From positions 26,888,042-26,952,041 of the forward strand of contig NC_058057.1 in NCBI RefSeq assembly GCF_020085105.1: 64,000 nucleotides of DNA. Reading direction: 5' to 3'. The DNA comes from Siniperca chuatsi (Eukaryota; Chordata; Actinopteri; Centrarchiformes; Sinipercidae). Position numbers and translations under genes: made by a program. The notes beneath the pieces were generated by a model that ran no database searches, was not told where the DNA came from, and saw only the letters and a list, made by a program, of their open reading frames with translations. Below are positions 1 to 11,883 of this stretch, one piece after another. How positions within the stretch are numbered: the first letter of the stretch is position 1; every line of letters starts with the position of its first letter.

Positions 1-1300
1 GCGGTCCACGTGGTATTAAACAAAATAATTCTTACCAAGGATAATTAAAAATGATGCAGTTGCTTGTGGATAAGGTCCTGCCAATTATTTTTTCCATTCA
101 ACTCAGCAACCACAAAGTAAATTTACTGCAGCAGGGTTTCTGTAGAAGAAATTAGCAATTTAGCCCACAAGTCTCGCTTCATCTCGAGGCACACCCACCT
201 CTGTTGTTCTGTTTCAACAGCAGCGAGACCCGCTCTGTATCTGTCTTTGGCTGAGCGTAATCGTCAGGACACTGAAATGTAGAGAGCATATTGAAAGACA
301 AGAGTTTAGCCAGATATAATCATAACTGCAGCTCTGACAGTTTAAAACCTGCATGATTTACTCGTGGTAACAGCGGGTTGTTAAATGCTGGTTTAGCAGC
401 TGCATCTGCTGACAGTGCAGCCAGACAAACTGATGTTTTAATGAAGAAGTCGGTCAATAACTGCAGCTGCGATCTGATTTCATGCTGCACGTGGCGCCAG
501 TGCTTTTCCTCCCAGCAGCAGGACACAGTAAAGTTTAAACCTCGTTGAGAAGTTGAAGGTGAGCAGCTCGTCACTGTTCATTAATCCCTGACAGATTTAC
601 AACTCACGTGCTGTCAGAAAATAACAAATGAAATGAGAAAATGTTTTCAATGAGCAGCCGCCGTCAGCGCTGGTGACAAATACACTGCGCTTCCTGTGAC
701 TGCTTCACAATAAAAGCCACTCCGTGTTTTTCCCCACGTAAACGCTTTTAATGTGAAGCAGCAGCAGGATGTTCTGTTTGCATTAGCAGTAACTCGACCC
801 AGCTCTGATACGACTGTAGGAGAGTGAACAGTAAATAATGAGGCTGATATCAATCAGATCAAATTACAAACAGTGAAAACTACTATGTGAAGAGGTAATT
901 ACTGGATGTAAATACATAGAGTAGCTATTGCAGAAAAAATGCCAACCATACGATCAATACTATCAAACACAGGGTTTGATTTATGGAGAATCTTAAGGAT
1001 TATAACTTTTAAAGGATAAGTCTGGTGATATTCCTTGGAAATTATCAACAATAAGCAAAATATAGAATAACACCAGTGTTATACTTTTTAAAAATCGTGA
1101 TTTTTGGTAGAAAATGTAAAATTTACTGAATAATCTTTAGTCTTGGTTTGCGAGATGGGTCACAGTGAAGTGGAATAAATAATCAGAACTGGACCAGGAG
1201 AAGAAAATAGGATCATGCAGCTTTAGGTTGTATCTCCATTCAAAGTGTTAACACAACATAACAAGATCTTCTGTCCGTCTTTTCCATCTCCGTTCCTCAG

Positions 1301-1499
1301 AAACCCCCACAGCGACTTGTGGCAGGAGTTCTTCCACGCTCTGCTGAACGTGCCGGACTGCAGCTCTCCGCCGAGCCTGCGGAGCCTCCGCTGCAAACTG
1401 ACGTCCGTCCTGCAGCAGAACTACAGCAGCAAACTGCCCACGCTCAAAAGCCGCCTGGTGGTCCTGCTGCTGGAGAGCCGCAAGGCAGCTCGGAGATGA
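1301..1499 (+). CDS. Terminal coding exon of an unidentified gene (partial, enters from the left)
   Basis: A strong acceptor (pyrimidine tract ending in CCTCAG at 1300) opens an exon that reads NPHSDLWQEFFHALLNVPDC and continues with a leucine-rich, basic helical stretch to KAARR and a TGA at 1497-1499. The phase is 1: one base precedes the first full codon at 1302. The exon is markedly GC-richer than its flanks, ends before an AATAAA at 1712, and has no open frame upstream of the acceptor, all of which fits a last coding exon. The 65 residues look amphipathic and helical (HEAT/ARM-like in feel), but I do not recognise the family. No other exon of this gene is visible in 1-1300. That it is a real exon is fairly secure; the identity is open. 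Confidence 0.6.
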
Positions 1500-1711
1500 C
1501 GACAAACGCCGCCGCCGCCGCCCGACAGCCTGGGACAGATCTCATTTCCTTCGCTTCACAGTTCGTTATAGGTGATGTGAAATGGAGGACGATTTGAGCC
1601 TCTGATCAGGTTTTGTACATAAAAAATGTGATTATATTTAGTTGCTTTTTTTTATTTTTTATTATTCTGGAGTGATTTATCCATTACCGTTACCTTTTTT
1701 CTTTGGTGAAG

Positions 1712-1717
1712 AATAAA
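1712..1717 (+). terminator. Poly(A) signal of the first gene
   Basis: Canonical AATAAA 213 bp after the stop codon at 1499, in an AT-rich 3' UTR. It is the first canonical signal downstream of the terminal exon. Confidence 0.5.
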
Positions 1718-1749
1718 ATTTGTGTTTAAGCGTCGTAGATTATCTTCAT

Positions 1750-3857
1750 TTGCTCTACAGGTGATGATGATGATGATTCGACTGTTTTTTCTGGGGCACC
1801 ACTTCTTCCAGAATTGGTGCAGTTACGATATGAGGTATTGTTCTAAAATTGTTTTATAAGCAATTTTTATTTTAAGGATTACTGGTTTTTACGAGTTAGA
1901 TTTGGCTACGATTTGTTTTTAACAGACTTTTAATGTGAGCCTCTGGAGGCCTCTACAAAATGCTAATTTTAAATTATTTTTTTCTCAATTTTTTTAGTAT
2001 TTAATAATTAGTTTTTTTAACACTGGTTTTATATTAACACTTTCTATAAAAAGGAAACTGAGCAGAGGATTTTGCCGTTTTTGTGTCTCTTTCACAGAAT
2101 TGTTTATCGCTCATTTAAAGTAGGCATGTGCAGACCAGAAGTCTGGCTAACTTGCTGTCGGGTATCATTCTCCATACTTCCAGATGGCACCTAAGTCATA
2201 CATTTTTAAATCCTACACATAGTGGCTTTTAAAGCTGCACTAATCAATATTTTTCTATTAACAACAGATCAAATGAGTATATGTAAGGAGAAAGGGGTTG
2301 TGAAACGTTTAGCAGCTGGAGCCAAATTATTCATTGCTTTAAAGACTTATTTTGACTAAAAACACGTCATCGGATCCAAATACAATGTGTTTATCATGTT
2401 GAATACATACCATACCTAATGCGTAATATCTATGTAGTTACTGTGAGAGTAGTATGAGGGGGTGAGGGGGATCTGATCCAGAACCAGGTTGTGTTAATGT
2501 CAGTCTACAGCCTGAGTTCTCCCACTCGTGTTCTCTCACCTCAAATGTCTCCGGTACCTGTTCAGACCTGCAGCTCAGCTTCACCGCGCTCTACCTGAAT
2601 GCCAGGGTTTACTACAACAACCAGACACGAGTCAGCTCATCGTAAAGTTCATATTAATGTTAACAAGTTGATTAAATACTTGGCAAAAGGTCATTTTACT
2701 TTATTAATCTTAATTTTATTGTCTTAGACAATAAAAACTGTTATACTAATGACGCTAATGTTGCCTGCCAGACTCCCTTTAAGTTTCTAGTGCTTTTATT
2801 TCGCAACACTTTCTGAGCAAAGAAATTCACTGCAGTTTGATATTACAGAGACTATTTCCTCAGTTGGTCCACGCTCTGTGGAGCAGGTGATATGTCATGC
2901 TGATAGCATCACAGATTGAAGTATTAACTGGAATTTAACTTCCACTTCTGCATTCATACTCGCTGCTCGGCTGCATCTCTCGTCTGCGTGGGTGTTGCTT
3001 TCGCAATAGTTCATCCAGAACCTGAAGGCAGCGGCTGCCATGCGACCAGAAACACCAAATGCTGCTGCCTTCAGGTTCTGTCAGAAATGTCTAAACTGGG
3101 ATAATCTGACTTTTCTGTGATATCTGAGCTGCCGAGATCAGATGTTTAGGAGCAGAGAAGAGGTGTCAAACAACAGTGGAATTAAAATACAACAATATAA
3201 CAACAAGAGATGTGTGGACGAAAGTGTCCATTTAATGTTAAAGGTTCAGTTACATTTCCTTTCAGCTCGCTGTTGATGTTGCGACTCAAGCACAGAATAT
3301 GTTGAGTTTCAAACATCAACTCTGGGAGATTGCTTTTGCAGTTTGGTTTGCTTTATAACAACAATTTGTTTGTCATGTAATAATGTGTTTTTACCATAAT
3401 TACTACATAAAAAAATATTAAATTTTAGCATGAAACCTTTCTTGTTATATCAACATATTCATCCTGTTACACAAAATCAACTTAAATGGTTAAAAAAAAA
3501 AGGACATTTCTTGTTATAACGACCAATTAACTCATTAAAACAAGAATTTTCGTTCTAACAAAAGTTGGTATTTTGTTTGTAGTCATGTTTTCCATCTGTT
3601 TTCATAACAAGAAAATTAGCAAATCTTTTTTTTTTTTTTTTGTCATGGAGGCAGCAACACACTGCCGTAATGTAGCACTTTAATCAGGGAGTGTATCTTT
3701 AGAGAGGTTTGAAACTTAGCAGTAGTTGTATTAGTTATTAGTGGAAATAGTACAAGTTGTAATAGCAGTAATTGCACCTTTCAGAGTTCATGGCTTCTCC
3801 AGTGACAATAAAAATGCAACAAAGCAAATGCAGGGAATGGTCACAAACTGAGAGAGC
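1750..3857. other. Gene-free spacer, AT-rich, with one strong hairpin
   Basis: No exon with a credible splice frame was found here. The stretch from about 2229 begins with a TTTAAAGCTGCACTAATCAA-like end that recurs at about 52575 and, inverted, at 7241-7260, so part of this spacer is probably an old dispersed repeat. The hairpin at 3016-3080 is listed separately. Confidence 0.4.
3016..3080. other. Near-perfect stem-loop (20-bp stem, 25-nt loop)
   Basis: Bases 3016-3035 (CAGAACCTGAAGGCAGCGGC) pair with 3061-3080 (GCTGCTGCCTTCAGGTTCTG). All 20 positions pair, 19 Watson-Crick and one G-U. Pairing stops abruptly outside the stem. The size is close to a short pre-miRNA hairpin, but the stem is too perfect and flanked by unpaired DNA, so it could also be a small foldback repeat. 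Confidence 0.55.
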
Positions 3858-4121
3858 AGTGGTCCTCAAACTCTTTCTGTCATGCCCCCTTCAGAAGCCG
3901 AAAAAGTTCACGTCCCAACCCCCCCTTCTTCTTCTTTTAAAGAATAAAAGAAATGACTCGGGTCAGCACGATATCATCATCAAACTCTTGGTTTTTGTTT
4001 CCCTACATAAATCATGTTCATTCAATTTCCACCCATATTGTTCCCCTGGTCATCCACGCCCCCCCTGCAGTGGCTCTGTGCCCCTCCAGGGGGGCCCGCC
4101 CCTCAGTTTGAGAACCGCTGT
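3858..4121. mobile_element. hAT-like MITE (CAGTGGTCCTCAAACT termini)
   Basis: The left end CAGTGGTCCTCAAACT and the right end AGTTTGAGAACCGCTG are inverted copies of each other over about 16 bp with two mismatches. They enclose about 260 bp that is C-rich at both inner edges. Flanking 8-mers (TGAGAGAG, TATTAGAG) are only weakly alike, so any target duplication is eroded. Termini of this kind are typical of non-autonomous hAT elements in fish. There is no transposase. Confidence 0.6.
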
Positions 4122-4380
4122 ATTAGAGTAATATGTTATAAAAAATAAAAAAAATGCCAGCCAACGATGTGTCGTCGTCAGACCTGAAAAGGGTCTTGGA
4201 TAATGGAGTCAAATCGTGTAAAGCTATAAAAGTAATAATCTGAACATCTGATATCTTAAACAAGTGCATAGCCAATGTAATGCAGCCAGGACTGTTTGTC
4301 ACTCAGCACATTCGACTGCTTCGTGTTCGAGACAAATTTGTAATAAGTCGCACAACAGGCGACATAAGATCATCTGCTCA

Positions 4381-5213
4381 ATCAGAATCAGAAACACTTT
4401 ATTGATCCCCGATTGGAAACTCTTTGTTTCAGCAGCTCTCCTTTACATCAGTGCACACAGGAGGAAGCACTAGCAAACAATACAAAACACTATAAAACAG
4501 GTCAGAAAATATATTAAGTACCAGGTGGGTATAAGTATAAGATAAAATAAGTGTGAAGTACCAAGTGGGTTTACCAGTTGATGATGATAATACAGTATAA
4601 TAATACAATGTAATAAAATCAGTAATAAGCAGTGGTGCATGTACTGTCGAGTTAAGTGTAGCTTATTGAGATTATTAAGATATTGCACAGCAGTACTGGA
4701 GGTATAAAATATCAATAACAATAAATAGGAAAAACTAACATGGGAAAACTAAATATTGCATGGAGTATTAACACAGAATATTGCACAACTATCTCAAGTA
4801 TTGCAGAGATGTTAATGATCAATGTCCAGTTTAGTGACTTCGGGTCATACAGACTGACACTTAGAGGGAGGAGTTAAAGAGTCTGATGGCCACAGGCAGG
4901 AATGACTTCCTGTGGCGCTCTGTGGTGCATTGTGGGGGGACGAGTCTTCCGCTGAAGGTGCTCCTTTGTTTGACCAGCACGTCATGGAGCGGGTGGGAGA
5001 CGCCGTCCAAGATGGCGTGTAGTTTACCCAGCGTCCTCCTCTCTGACACCACCGCCAGAGAGTCCAGCTCCACCCCCACAATGCCACCGGCCTTACGGAT
5101 CAGTTTGTTGAGTCTGTTGGCGTCCGCTGCCCTCAGCCTGCTGCCCTCAGCCTGCTGCCCCAGCATGCAACAGCATACAGGATAGCACCGGCCGCCACAG
5201 ACTCATAAAACAT
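4381..5213 (-). mobile_element. 5'-truncated non-LTR retrotransposon (LINE), 3' part
   Basis: Read on the minus strand, the element carries the C-terminal tail of a LINE reverse-transcriptase ORF. This includes FYESVAAGAILYAVACWG just upstream of 5166, then a frame ending in [17 protein letters not shown] with a stop at 4861-4863. About 480 bp of 3' UTR follow, ending in the AATAAAGTGTTTCTGATTCTG-like tail at 4381. The clade is CR1/L2/Rex1-like by the tail and C-terminus, but is not resolved. The 5' end is truncated. A frame disturbance near 5145 (a duplicated CAGCCTGCTGCCCT unit) shows it is dead. Related copies lie at 6396, 24805, 25087 and 50694. Confidence 0.75.
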
Positions 5214-5435
5214 CTAACATCTCACAACTATGTTTATGGGGAAACCCAAAGACCAGCAACAACCAAAAATTAAAAAAATAAATAAAAGAAACTATACAAA
5301 TTGTTTTTGTAATGAATCCATGTTTCCATTATTAAAAATATTACACCTCAGGAGCGCAATCTTACGAGCAGCACTTGAAGGCAGCACAGAGGTGTGTGAG
5401 GAACCTGTGTGTTCATTCAGTCTGATCTGAGAGCC

Positions 5436-8116
5436 ATGGAGGCCGAAGGAGGACTGTCGGACGAGGCTGCGTCTGCCGCCTGCAAAGAAGGAGATCCCAT
5501 CACCAAGGTGACTGTTTGGTTTTTAACATCTACTTTGTTTTTAACGGATTGAAGCTATTTGATTGTATTTTGCTGCTCTGGCAGAAGAGCCAGACTGCTG
5601 TGAGGTTGAAATGCAGTCAAACCTGTTAGCAGTCATTTCTGACTTCAGACCTGTAGGCCAGACTGATAGTGTACATGCAGGCTAAAAGCAGTGCAGAGTC
5701 ACAGCTATAATACACGCTGCCGCTGATTTTTCAAGGGCCAGTTCACCCAAATTACATAAAACATTGTGTTACTTCATGTGTCATTCATGCCAGTAGCTTC
5801 AGTCTCATGTGCCAAGATTTAGAAATATCCAAAGCTGAGATTTCCACCTCAGTTCAGTGTTGGTGAACGCACCTTCATTTGTGGCGTTTAAAAGCTCAAA
5901 TGACATTTGAACAATTCGACAACAACTTGTCTTTCCAGAAGAGGCGTCCAGGTAATTCTGGACGATCCACAGAACACAGAAAGTAGTTCCCAGTGAGGTG
6001 TGAAGATGATCCAGAGTGACACGGCCACTGTGAAGAGGTGTTGAATCTTAAAAACATACTGTTTAAATGTTATTTTTGAAGCAACACAAATGAAATTCCA
6101 TTAACATCTATAGTATTGTATGAAGGTGCCGGAAGACCTTTTCTGTGAATCTGTGGGAAAAAAAACAAGGATTTTGTCATTTGGGTGAACTGACCCTTTA
6201 GATTTTTTTACACTAAAGTTTACTGACATGAAGCGCAAGACTGACACAATACCAGAAACCAAGGCTCGTTCAGGACTCCCATCTCACATCACTTTGTAAC
6301 TTTGAAATAAAAATGCGTAGGCACGTGTTGCTGTAGTGCTGCGAAGGGAAAAGGGACTTTGATATTCAACTAATTAACTTTATTAAAATAAAGAGAGGGG
6401 TCAGAGAGGAGGACGCTGGGTAAACTACACGCCATCTTGGACGGAGTCTCCCACCCGCTCCATGACGTGCTGGTCAAGCAAAGGAGCACCTTCAGCGGAA
6501 GACTCATCCCCCCACAATGCACCACTGAGCGCCACAGGAAGTCATTCCTGCCTGTGGCCATCAGACTCTTTAACTCCTCCCTCTAAGTGTCAGTCTGTTT
6601 GACCCGAAGTCACTAAACTGGACACTGATCATTAACATCTCTGCAATACTTGACATACTTGTGCAATATTCTGTGTTAATACTCCTGTGCAATATACTCT
6701 TTTCGGTTTAAATTCCCTATTTATTGATATTGATTGCGCTATTACTTTATACCATATTATTATCATCAACCGGTAAACCCACTTTGTACTTCACACTTAT
6801 TTTATTTTATTTTATACTTATACCCACCTGGTACTTAATTTATTTTCTCACCTGTATTATAGTGTATTATATTTTTTGCTTAGTACTTCTCTTCCTGTGT
6901 GCGCTGACGTAAAGGCGAGCTGCTGTAGCGAAAGAGTTTCCCCTCGGAGATCAATAAAGTATTAATGATTCTAATTCTGATTCTGAATCCCAAAATGTTT
7001 TTATTTGTTTAAAGCTGCTCTTGTCTTATTTTAAAATATATTAGCAAAGGATGAAATGACCACGGACAGTGTGAAAGGTGTCACTCCACGGAGCTTTTCG
7101 GCTCATTTATTATTTATTTTTTATTAACTTCACTGTTTTGGTTCACTCTCACCGCCCTCATCGGTCTCAGCGTCTTCCAGAGTTGGTGATAACAACATGA
7201 GGACCTGTTACTACGGGCGGCCATTGTTTATAGAGAAATCTTGATTAGTGCAGCTTTAAGACTCATTTTTCACGTTTTTCTCGATGACTTTGGTCTTTTC
7301 AGGACTACATGATGCAGCAGACGATGCTGAGGGTCAAAGATCCAGCGAGATCTCTGGACTTCTACACTCGAATCCTGGGCATGACGTGAGTCCTCAGTCT
7401 GATCCTGAACCCGTCCAGTCAAATCTGATTCCAACACCTCAAACTTTTACTTTTCTGTGTGTCGACGTCAGACCAGACTTTACTACTGCTCTGATCTGCT
7501 TTCAAACCATTAACCACTGGGCTCCTCCGTGGTTTCCAGCTTGCTCCAAAAAATCGACTTTCCTTCGATGCGTTTCACCCTCTACTTCCTGGGTTACGAG
7601 GACAAGACGGACATCCCGGCGGACATCAAAGAGAGGACGGCGTGGACTTTCTCTCGCAGAGCCACCATCGAGCTCACGCAGTATGTATGACGAAGACTAC
7701 ACCAAATACACCCTAAAAAACACCAGATGACTCCCAAACTGATGAACTTCATGCACTGTGTGATCCTGAATTATCTCTCTGTCTGTCAGTAACTGGGGTT
7801 CAGAGTCAGATAAAAGTCTGTCGTACCACAATGGAAACAACGAACCGCGAGGATTCGGTGAGAAGTTGAACTAAGTTAATGTAGATTTAACTGCTAGCAA
7901 ACAAGTGAACTGCTTATATTAGCTTAAAAGTCGTTTGTTTTTTATTTTACTGTTTACTTTTAATTGCACTATTCTACTATTTTACTTTTACCTGACTACG
8001 TTTTAATTTTTATTGTTACCATTTAGTATAATTAACCGGTTTTTAGCTGTATTGTTTCAGTTCAAGATGAGCTGAGAGAAAAGGTGAGACAGATGCCACC
8101 TGTGCTTTGTATTCTT

Positions 8117-8152
<36 letters not shown>

Positions 8153-9451
8153 GGGTGTAACCTCCTGTCTTGTCGCAGGTCATATTGGCATTGCTGTTCC
8201 CGATGTTTACGCTGCCTGCAAATTGTTTGAAGAGCAAAAAGTGACGTTCGTCAAGAAACCAAACTCAGGTGAGTGCTCCTTAGTCTTTGGACAAACCAGG
8301 TCGTTATTGTTTACTCAGTGTCAACAGATCCCATTAAAAGACTCACAGATATAACACTAAAGTTTATATATAGTTTCATGTTTTAAAAACTCTCAGTAGT
8401 TTCCCTAAAACAGCTGCTCGCTGTAGTTTTTAATCAGACAAACAGGAGGAAACATTTGTTGGGGACTATTTCCAGCGGCGGATGAATCCACATGTGGTGC
8501 TGTAGTGAGTGTTTGGGGCAGCAGGACGGTGTGTGTGGGACTGAGTCAGAATAAACTACAGTGTGTGTGTTCATGGTGATGAAGGAACATGTCACCCAGT
8601 GCAGCAGAGCGGCTCGCTGATGTGTTTTAATAGTTTCTGGACGACAGTGGAGGAAGAAGATCCATCAGGCAATATTTTCATGCAACATATTTTATTTGTG
8701 GAACAGGTTTTATGTCATTTCATCCCTCAACTTATGTAAATGAGTGTACAGAAAATTCGATTGTGTTGTAACTCAGTTCAGTTGTTGTGTACGACTTGAA
8801 GAACATGTATGTAAGTATGTTTTCTGAGTTATGAAGATGTTTTGTCGATCTATTTGCTTGCGTTGCAGTGGATTCAGCTCTGTTAGCAGCCATATAACAG
8901 CCAGTGGGAAATGGAGAGCTACAAAGAGTCCAGATTTTCAAATGCAACTGTTTAAATTCAGAACTGTTAAGTATTTAGTCTTCAGATTCTTATTATACTT
9001 TAATTAACGTCTCTGCGTCACCCACATGTTGTTGGTATAAGTTTCCACCAGGAGGTGGAGCTCAGATTCAGCCGGACCTCAGGCAGGTTGTGTGTTAGAA
9101 GCGATGGTGGGCTCTGTTAACTTGTGTTAATCACGTTGTGCTGACATAAAATGTGTTCACACAGTCACATTATGGGGGCTGACCTCTGGAAAAGGTGGCC
9201 CTCGCAGGGTGAACGTGACATTTTACAGTTAAACTTCAGGTTTGGATTAGGTTGAGTCTCCAGGGAATTCATGCAAGTGTTCTTCTTAGAGACAAGAACA
9301 AGTGCGTATGTGTGTTTTCCATTATATTAACTACCACCATTTTCCCCTTCTCACAGGTAAAATGAAGGATCTGGCCTTCATTCAGGATCCTGACGGCTAC
9401 TGGATTGAGATCTTAAGTCCTAACAACATGGTCTCCTTAATGTCACCTTAA
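5436..9451 (+). CDS. glo1: Lactoylglutathione lyase (glyoxalase I), complete, six coding exons
   Basis: Coding exons: 5436-5507, 7303-7385, 7540-7680, 7790-7857, 8179-8268, 9357-9451; all introns are GT-AG and all phases join. The 182-residue product (human 184) isomerises the methylglyoxal-glutathione hemithioacetal to S-D-lactoylglutathione in the cytosol, the first step of methylglyoxal detoxification. Segments seen in order are [65 protein letters not shown] and [16 protein letters not shown]. The metal/catalytic ligands are present at Gln30, Glu96, His123 and Glu169 (human Q34, E100, H127, E173). The start is the GCC-ATGG at 5436, where the reading frame and the human N-terminal motif GGLTDEA coincide. 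Intron 1 (1.8 kb) holds a MITE and a LINE; intron 4 contains a TG repeat shortly before the exon 5 acceptor. No pseudogene signs. Confidence 0.97.
5730..6201. mobile_element. MITE with about 20-bp inverted termini in glo1 intron 1
   Basis: The left end AAGGGCCAGTTCACCCAAAT near 5733 and the right end ATTTGGGTGAACTGACCCTT near 6179-6198 are inverted copies with one mismatch. They enclose about 430 bp of non-coding DNA. This is a common design for a non-autonomous DNA transposon in fish; the superfamily is not certain. It lies wholly inside intron 1. Confidence 0.65.
6396..6988 (+). mobile_element. 5'-truncated LINE 3' end in glo1 intron 1
   Basis: Same family as 4381-5213 but on the plus strand. 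The coding tail (SERRTLGKL... to FNSSL, TAA at 6583-6585) is followed by a 3' UTR ending in AATAAAGTATTAATGATTC and ATTCTG units at about 6988. Over the coding tail it is nearly identical to the copy before glo1, so both insertions look fairly young. Together they form a long inverted pair flanking glo1 exon 1. Confidence 0.75.
8120..8150. repeat. (TG)n microsatellite upstream of the glo1 exon 5 acceptor
   Basis: A pure TG run of about 15 units sits roughly 28 bp before the acceptor AG at 8177-8178. A normal pyrimidine-rich stretch (CCTCCTGTCTTGTCGCAG) separates the repeat from the exon. Confidence 0.8.
8393..8670. repeat. Dispersed repeat family R1, copy 1 (glo1 intron 5)
   Basis: From AGTAGTTTCC to GATCCATCAGGC this segment is almost identical to 14205-14470 on the same strand, and its last third recurs at 51763-51835. 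Two indels (GCATC and GTCACCCAGTGCAG) separate the two long copies. No inverted termini or coding content were recognised. It looks like a dispersed, non-tandem teleost repeat of unknown class. Confidence 0.7.
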
Positions 9452-9677
9452 CGCAGAGACGCGCTGGGAAACATTCAGGGCATCGTGGTTGGATAACACT
9501 GCTGAAACTAAAGACTTCGTTTACATGACGAACCTCTGATACCCGCATAAACTCTGTTCTGTGTCACAGTCCAGCTCCTGTCAGACATTTTGTTTTCTTG
9601 TTGTGTTGCTCGGCGACTGGTGTGGTCTCGCAGATCTAAAGATCTTTGTTCAAGTTGTTCCTATTCTAAAAAAAATT

Positions 9678-9683
9678 AATAAA
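9678..9683 (+). terminator. Poly(A) signal of glo1
   Basis: AATAAA 227 bp after the glo1 stop at 9451, followed by an A-rich run, ending a 3' UTR of ordinary length. Confidence 0.6.
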
Positions 9684-9799
9684 AGAAACTAAAAAAAACA
9701 AACAGAAAACAGAAAGTGGTCGCGGTGTCTTTGAATCTATTAACAGTCTGTTGCAGAGTTCTCTGGATGCTTTATGAGCTCTGAGCACCTTCGTTAACA

Positions 9800-10135
9800 T
9801 AAACATGACGTTGTACTTCATCATCAGCATGCTAACATGCTCACAAGGACAATGCTAACCATAGTTTAGCATGTTTGCATGCTAACTTTAGCTAATTAGT
9901 AGTAAACACGAAGTATAGCTGAGGCTGGTGGGAATGCCATCAGTTCCGCAGGTATTTGGACACATTATAATGTTGACCTGATGATGGCGCTAGACTAAAA
10001 GTCAGAGGATCTCACAAAAGTCATCAGGATTCATCCTCTGGGGAACACGAACGTCTGTTCAAAATTTCACGACAATCCATCCAACTGTTGTTGAGATATT
10101 TGAAGTGGTGGACTGACCAACACTGCCAGCGTGGC
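9800..10135. repeat. Dispersed repeat family R2 (GCTAACATGCT type), copy 1
   Basis: The segment starts with repeated ATGCTAACATGC motifs. It then carries GATGGCGCTAGA, AGTCAGAGGATC, CGACAATCCATCCAACTGTT and GTTGAGATATTT in order. The same ordered motifs recur at 29855-30010 (same strand) and at 23925-24110 and 38590-38895 (opposite strand), so this is a four-copy interspersed family within this window. No transposase or clear termini are seen. Confidence 0.65.
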
Positions 10136-10680
10136 TAAAACGGATGGATACCACATCCAGAGAATATTTAAGACTCGATAAATTACAAAGACCATGAATA
10201 AAAACACTGCAACATGAGGACACGAAACATAAGAAACAACAACAACTTGTAGAAACCTGTCCGAGAAACATTTGTTGAGTGGGTTGCACATGAACGAAAA
10301 GTATACAGCGACTCACGTATGGACACGTAGGGAAGTGAGATTAAAGGGGAACTGATTTTCCACCTCAGCGTGTGTTTCCAAAGTATCGTATAAAGCCTTC
10401 GGTGTCTCAGAGCGAGCTGTGTGGAGTCTGCTAAATGTCCTCAAGTGATGTCACTCGAGTCGGCGTCGGTCGGCGCTGAGGACTACAAGTTTGAAGATGA
10501 AACAAATCTGTTGGTGTGGAGTCAGAAAGCAGTGAGCTCATCAGACCTCTGCAGCTGCTCCTCTCTGCTGCAGGCTACATTAGCCGCTACTAGCATAACA
10601 CACCTGAATCTCTGACAGAACTGTCGGCAGTCGTGTTGCATTGTGGGTAATGTAGGCGACAGGATTCAACAAGGAAGAAC

Positions 10681-11215
10681 AGTAATAATAATAATAATAA
10701 TAAAACTTTATTTATAGAGCACTTATCAAAACAAAGTACGAAGTGCTTCACAGAGAGAGAAATAAAACACCACAGTGAATGACGAAATATTAAAAGATAA
10801 AATACATAAAATACACAAAAGCAATAAAATAAACAGCCAGTTCAGGTAAAATCAGGATCTGCTTTCAGATAAAAATGTGTTCTGAGACGAGACTTAAACG
10901 AAGACTCTGACTCAGACAGCCTGATGTCTTCGGGCAGGTTGTTCCAGAGCCTCGGGGCCCTGATGGCCAAAGCCCTGTCCCCTTAGTTTCCATCCTGGAC
11001 TCAGGAACAGACAGGAGACCCTGCCCGAAGATCTCAGACTACGTGAAGGTTCATAAGGGATTACAAGGTCTAAAATATAATCTGGAGCCATGAAGAGCCT
11101 TAAAAGTAATCTTAAGATCTTAAAATTAGTCCTGAAACCAACAGGGAGCCGATGTAAAGAGGCTGAACCAGCTGTGATGTGGTCGCACCTCTCGGTCCTG
11201 GTTAAAGAACGTGTG
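10681..11215 (-). mobile_element. L2-like LINE, 3' end with decayed coding tail
   Basis: The minus strand encodes, across frameshifts, a tail of the type HITAGSASLHRLPVGFRTNF, then IPYEPSRSLRSS and, in another frame, LWNNLPEDIRLSESESSF. This is the classic C-terminus of L2/CR1-group LINE proteins. The 3' UTR runs to a tail of TTATTATTATTA (plus strand TAATAATAATAA at 10683-10701). The last 200 bp are repeated on the opposite strand at 19880-20070. Frameshifts show it is inactive. Confidence 0.7.
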
Positions 11216-11828
11216 GAGTAAAAAAAGACGAAGAAGTCTCTGGTTCTGCTGCATCGATCCTTTTTAAAAACTGTCCGACAGTGTTGTAGGAGTGCGGTGA
11301 TGAAGAGTAATCTTTGAAACAGAAAATAATTTAAAATAATAACTTGCAAATCAGTGCCTACTGTCAGTACAGCTGATGAAGAAATGAAAAAAGTTTTTGT
11401 GTTTAAACTGGAAATCATGATTCATACGGTCTTCGTAGCAACCACTTTCTAATATGTTGTCTGGCGAATGAAAACCATTAAACAGACACTTCTCTCGCTG
11501 ACGCTGGAGTTCTTGTTACTTCAGTGTCTCCTCATACGGTTTCTGTCCTGTTTTGTCTGCCTCTCTGTGTGTCTGTATGTAAAGCCCTGACCGGCTCATG
11601 TCACCCAATTTACCGCCGGTCACTTCAAAGCGGCGTCCCGGCGTGAGAACCGTGTCGGCTGACCGGGGCGGATTTACGGCCTGCGGAGCTGTTCCCAGGC
11701 CTGTCAGCCTTTAATCCTCCATTCAGCTGGAAATGACGCCGTTTTCTTCTCTGGGAGGATTTAACGGGTGCAACAGTGATTTCAGTGTGTAAATCAACTG
11801 CAAGATGAAGGCAAAGAAGGAGTGGATT

Positions 11829-11831
<3 letters not shown>

Positions 11832-11880
<49 letters not shown>

Positions 11881-11883
11881 CAC
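11832..11883. repeat. (TG)n followed by (CG)n microsatellite
   Basis: About 21 TG units pass directly into CGCGCGCACG. This alternating purine-pyrimidine tract is of a type able to adopt Z-DNA. Confidence 0.85.

Noticed and set aside
1319-1597. 92-codon overlapping frame at the first gene
   Set aside because: It is the +2 shadow of the terminal exon; the frame with the acceptor phase and a stop before the poly(A) signal is preferred.
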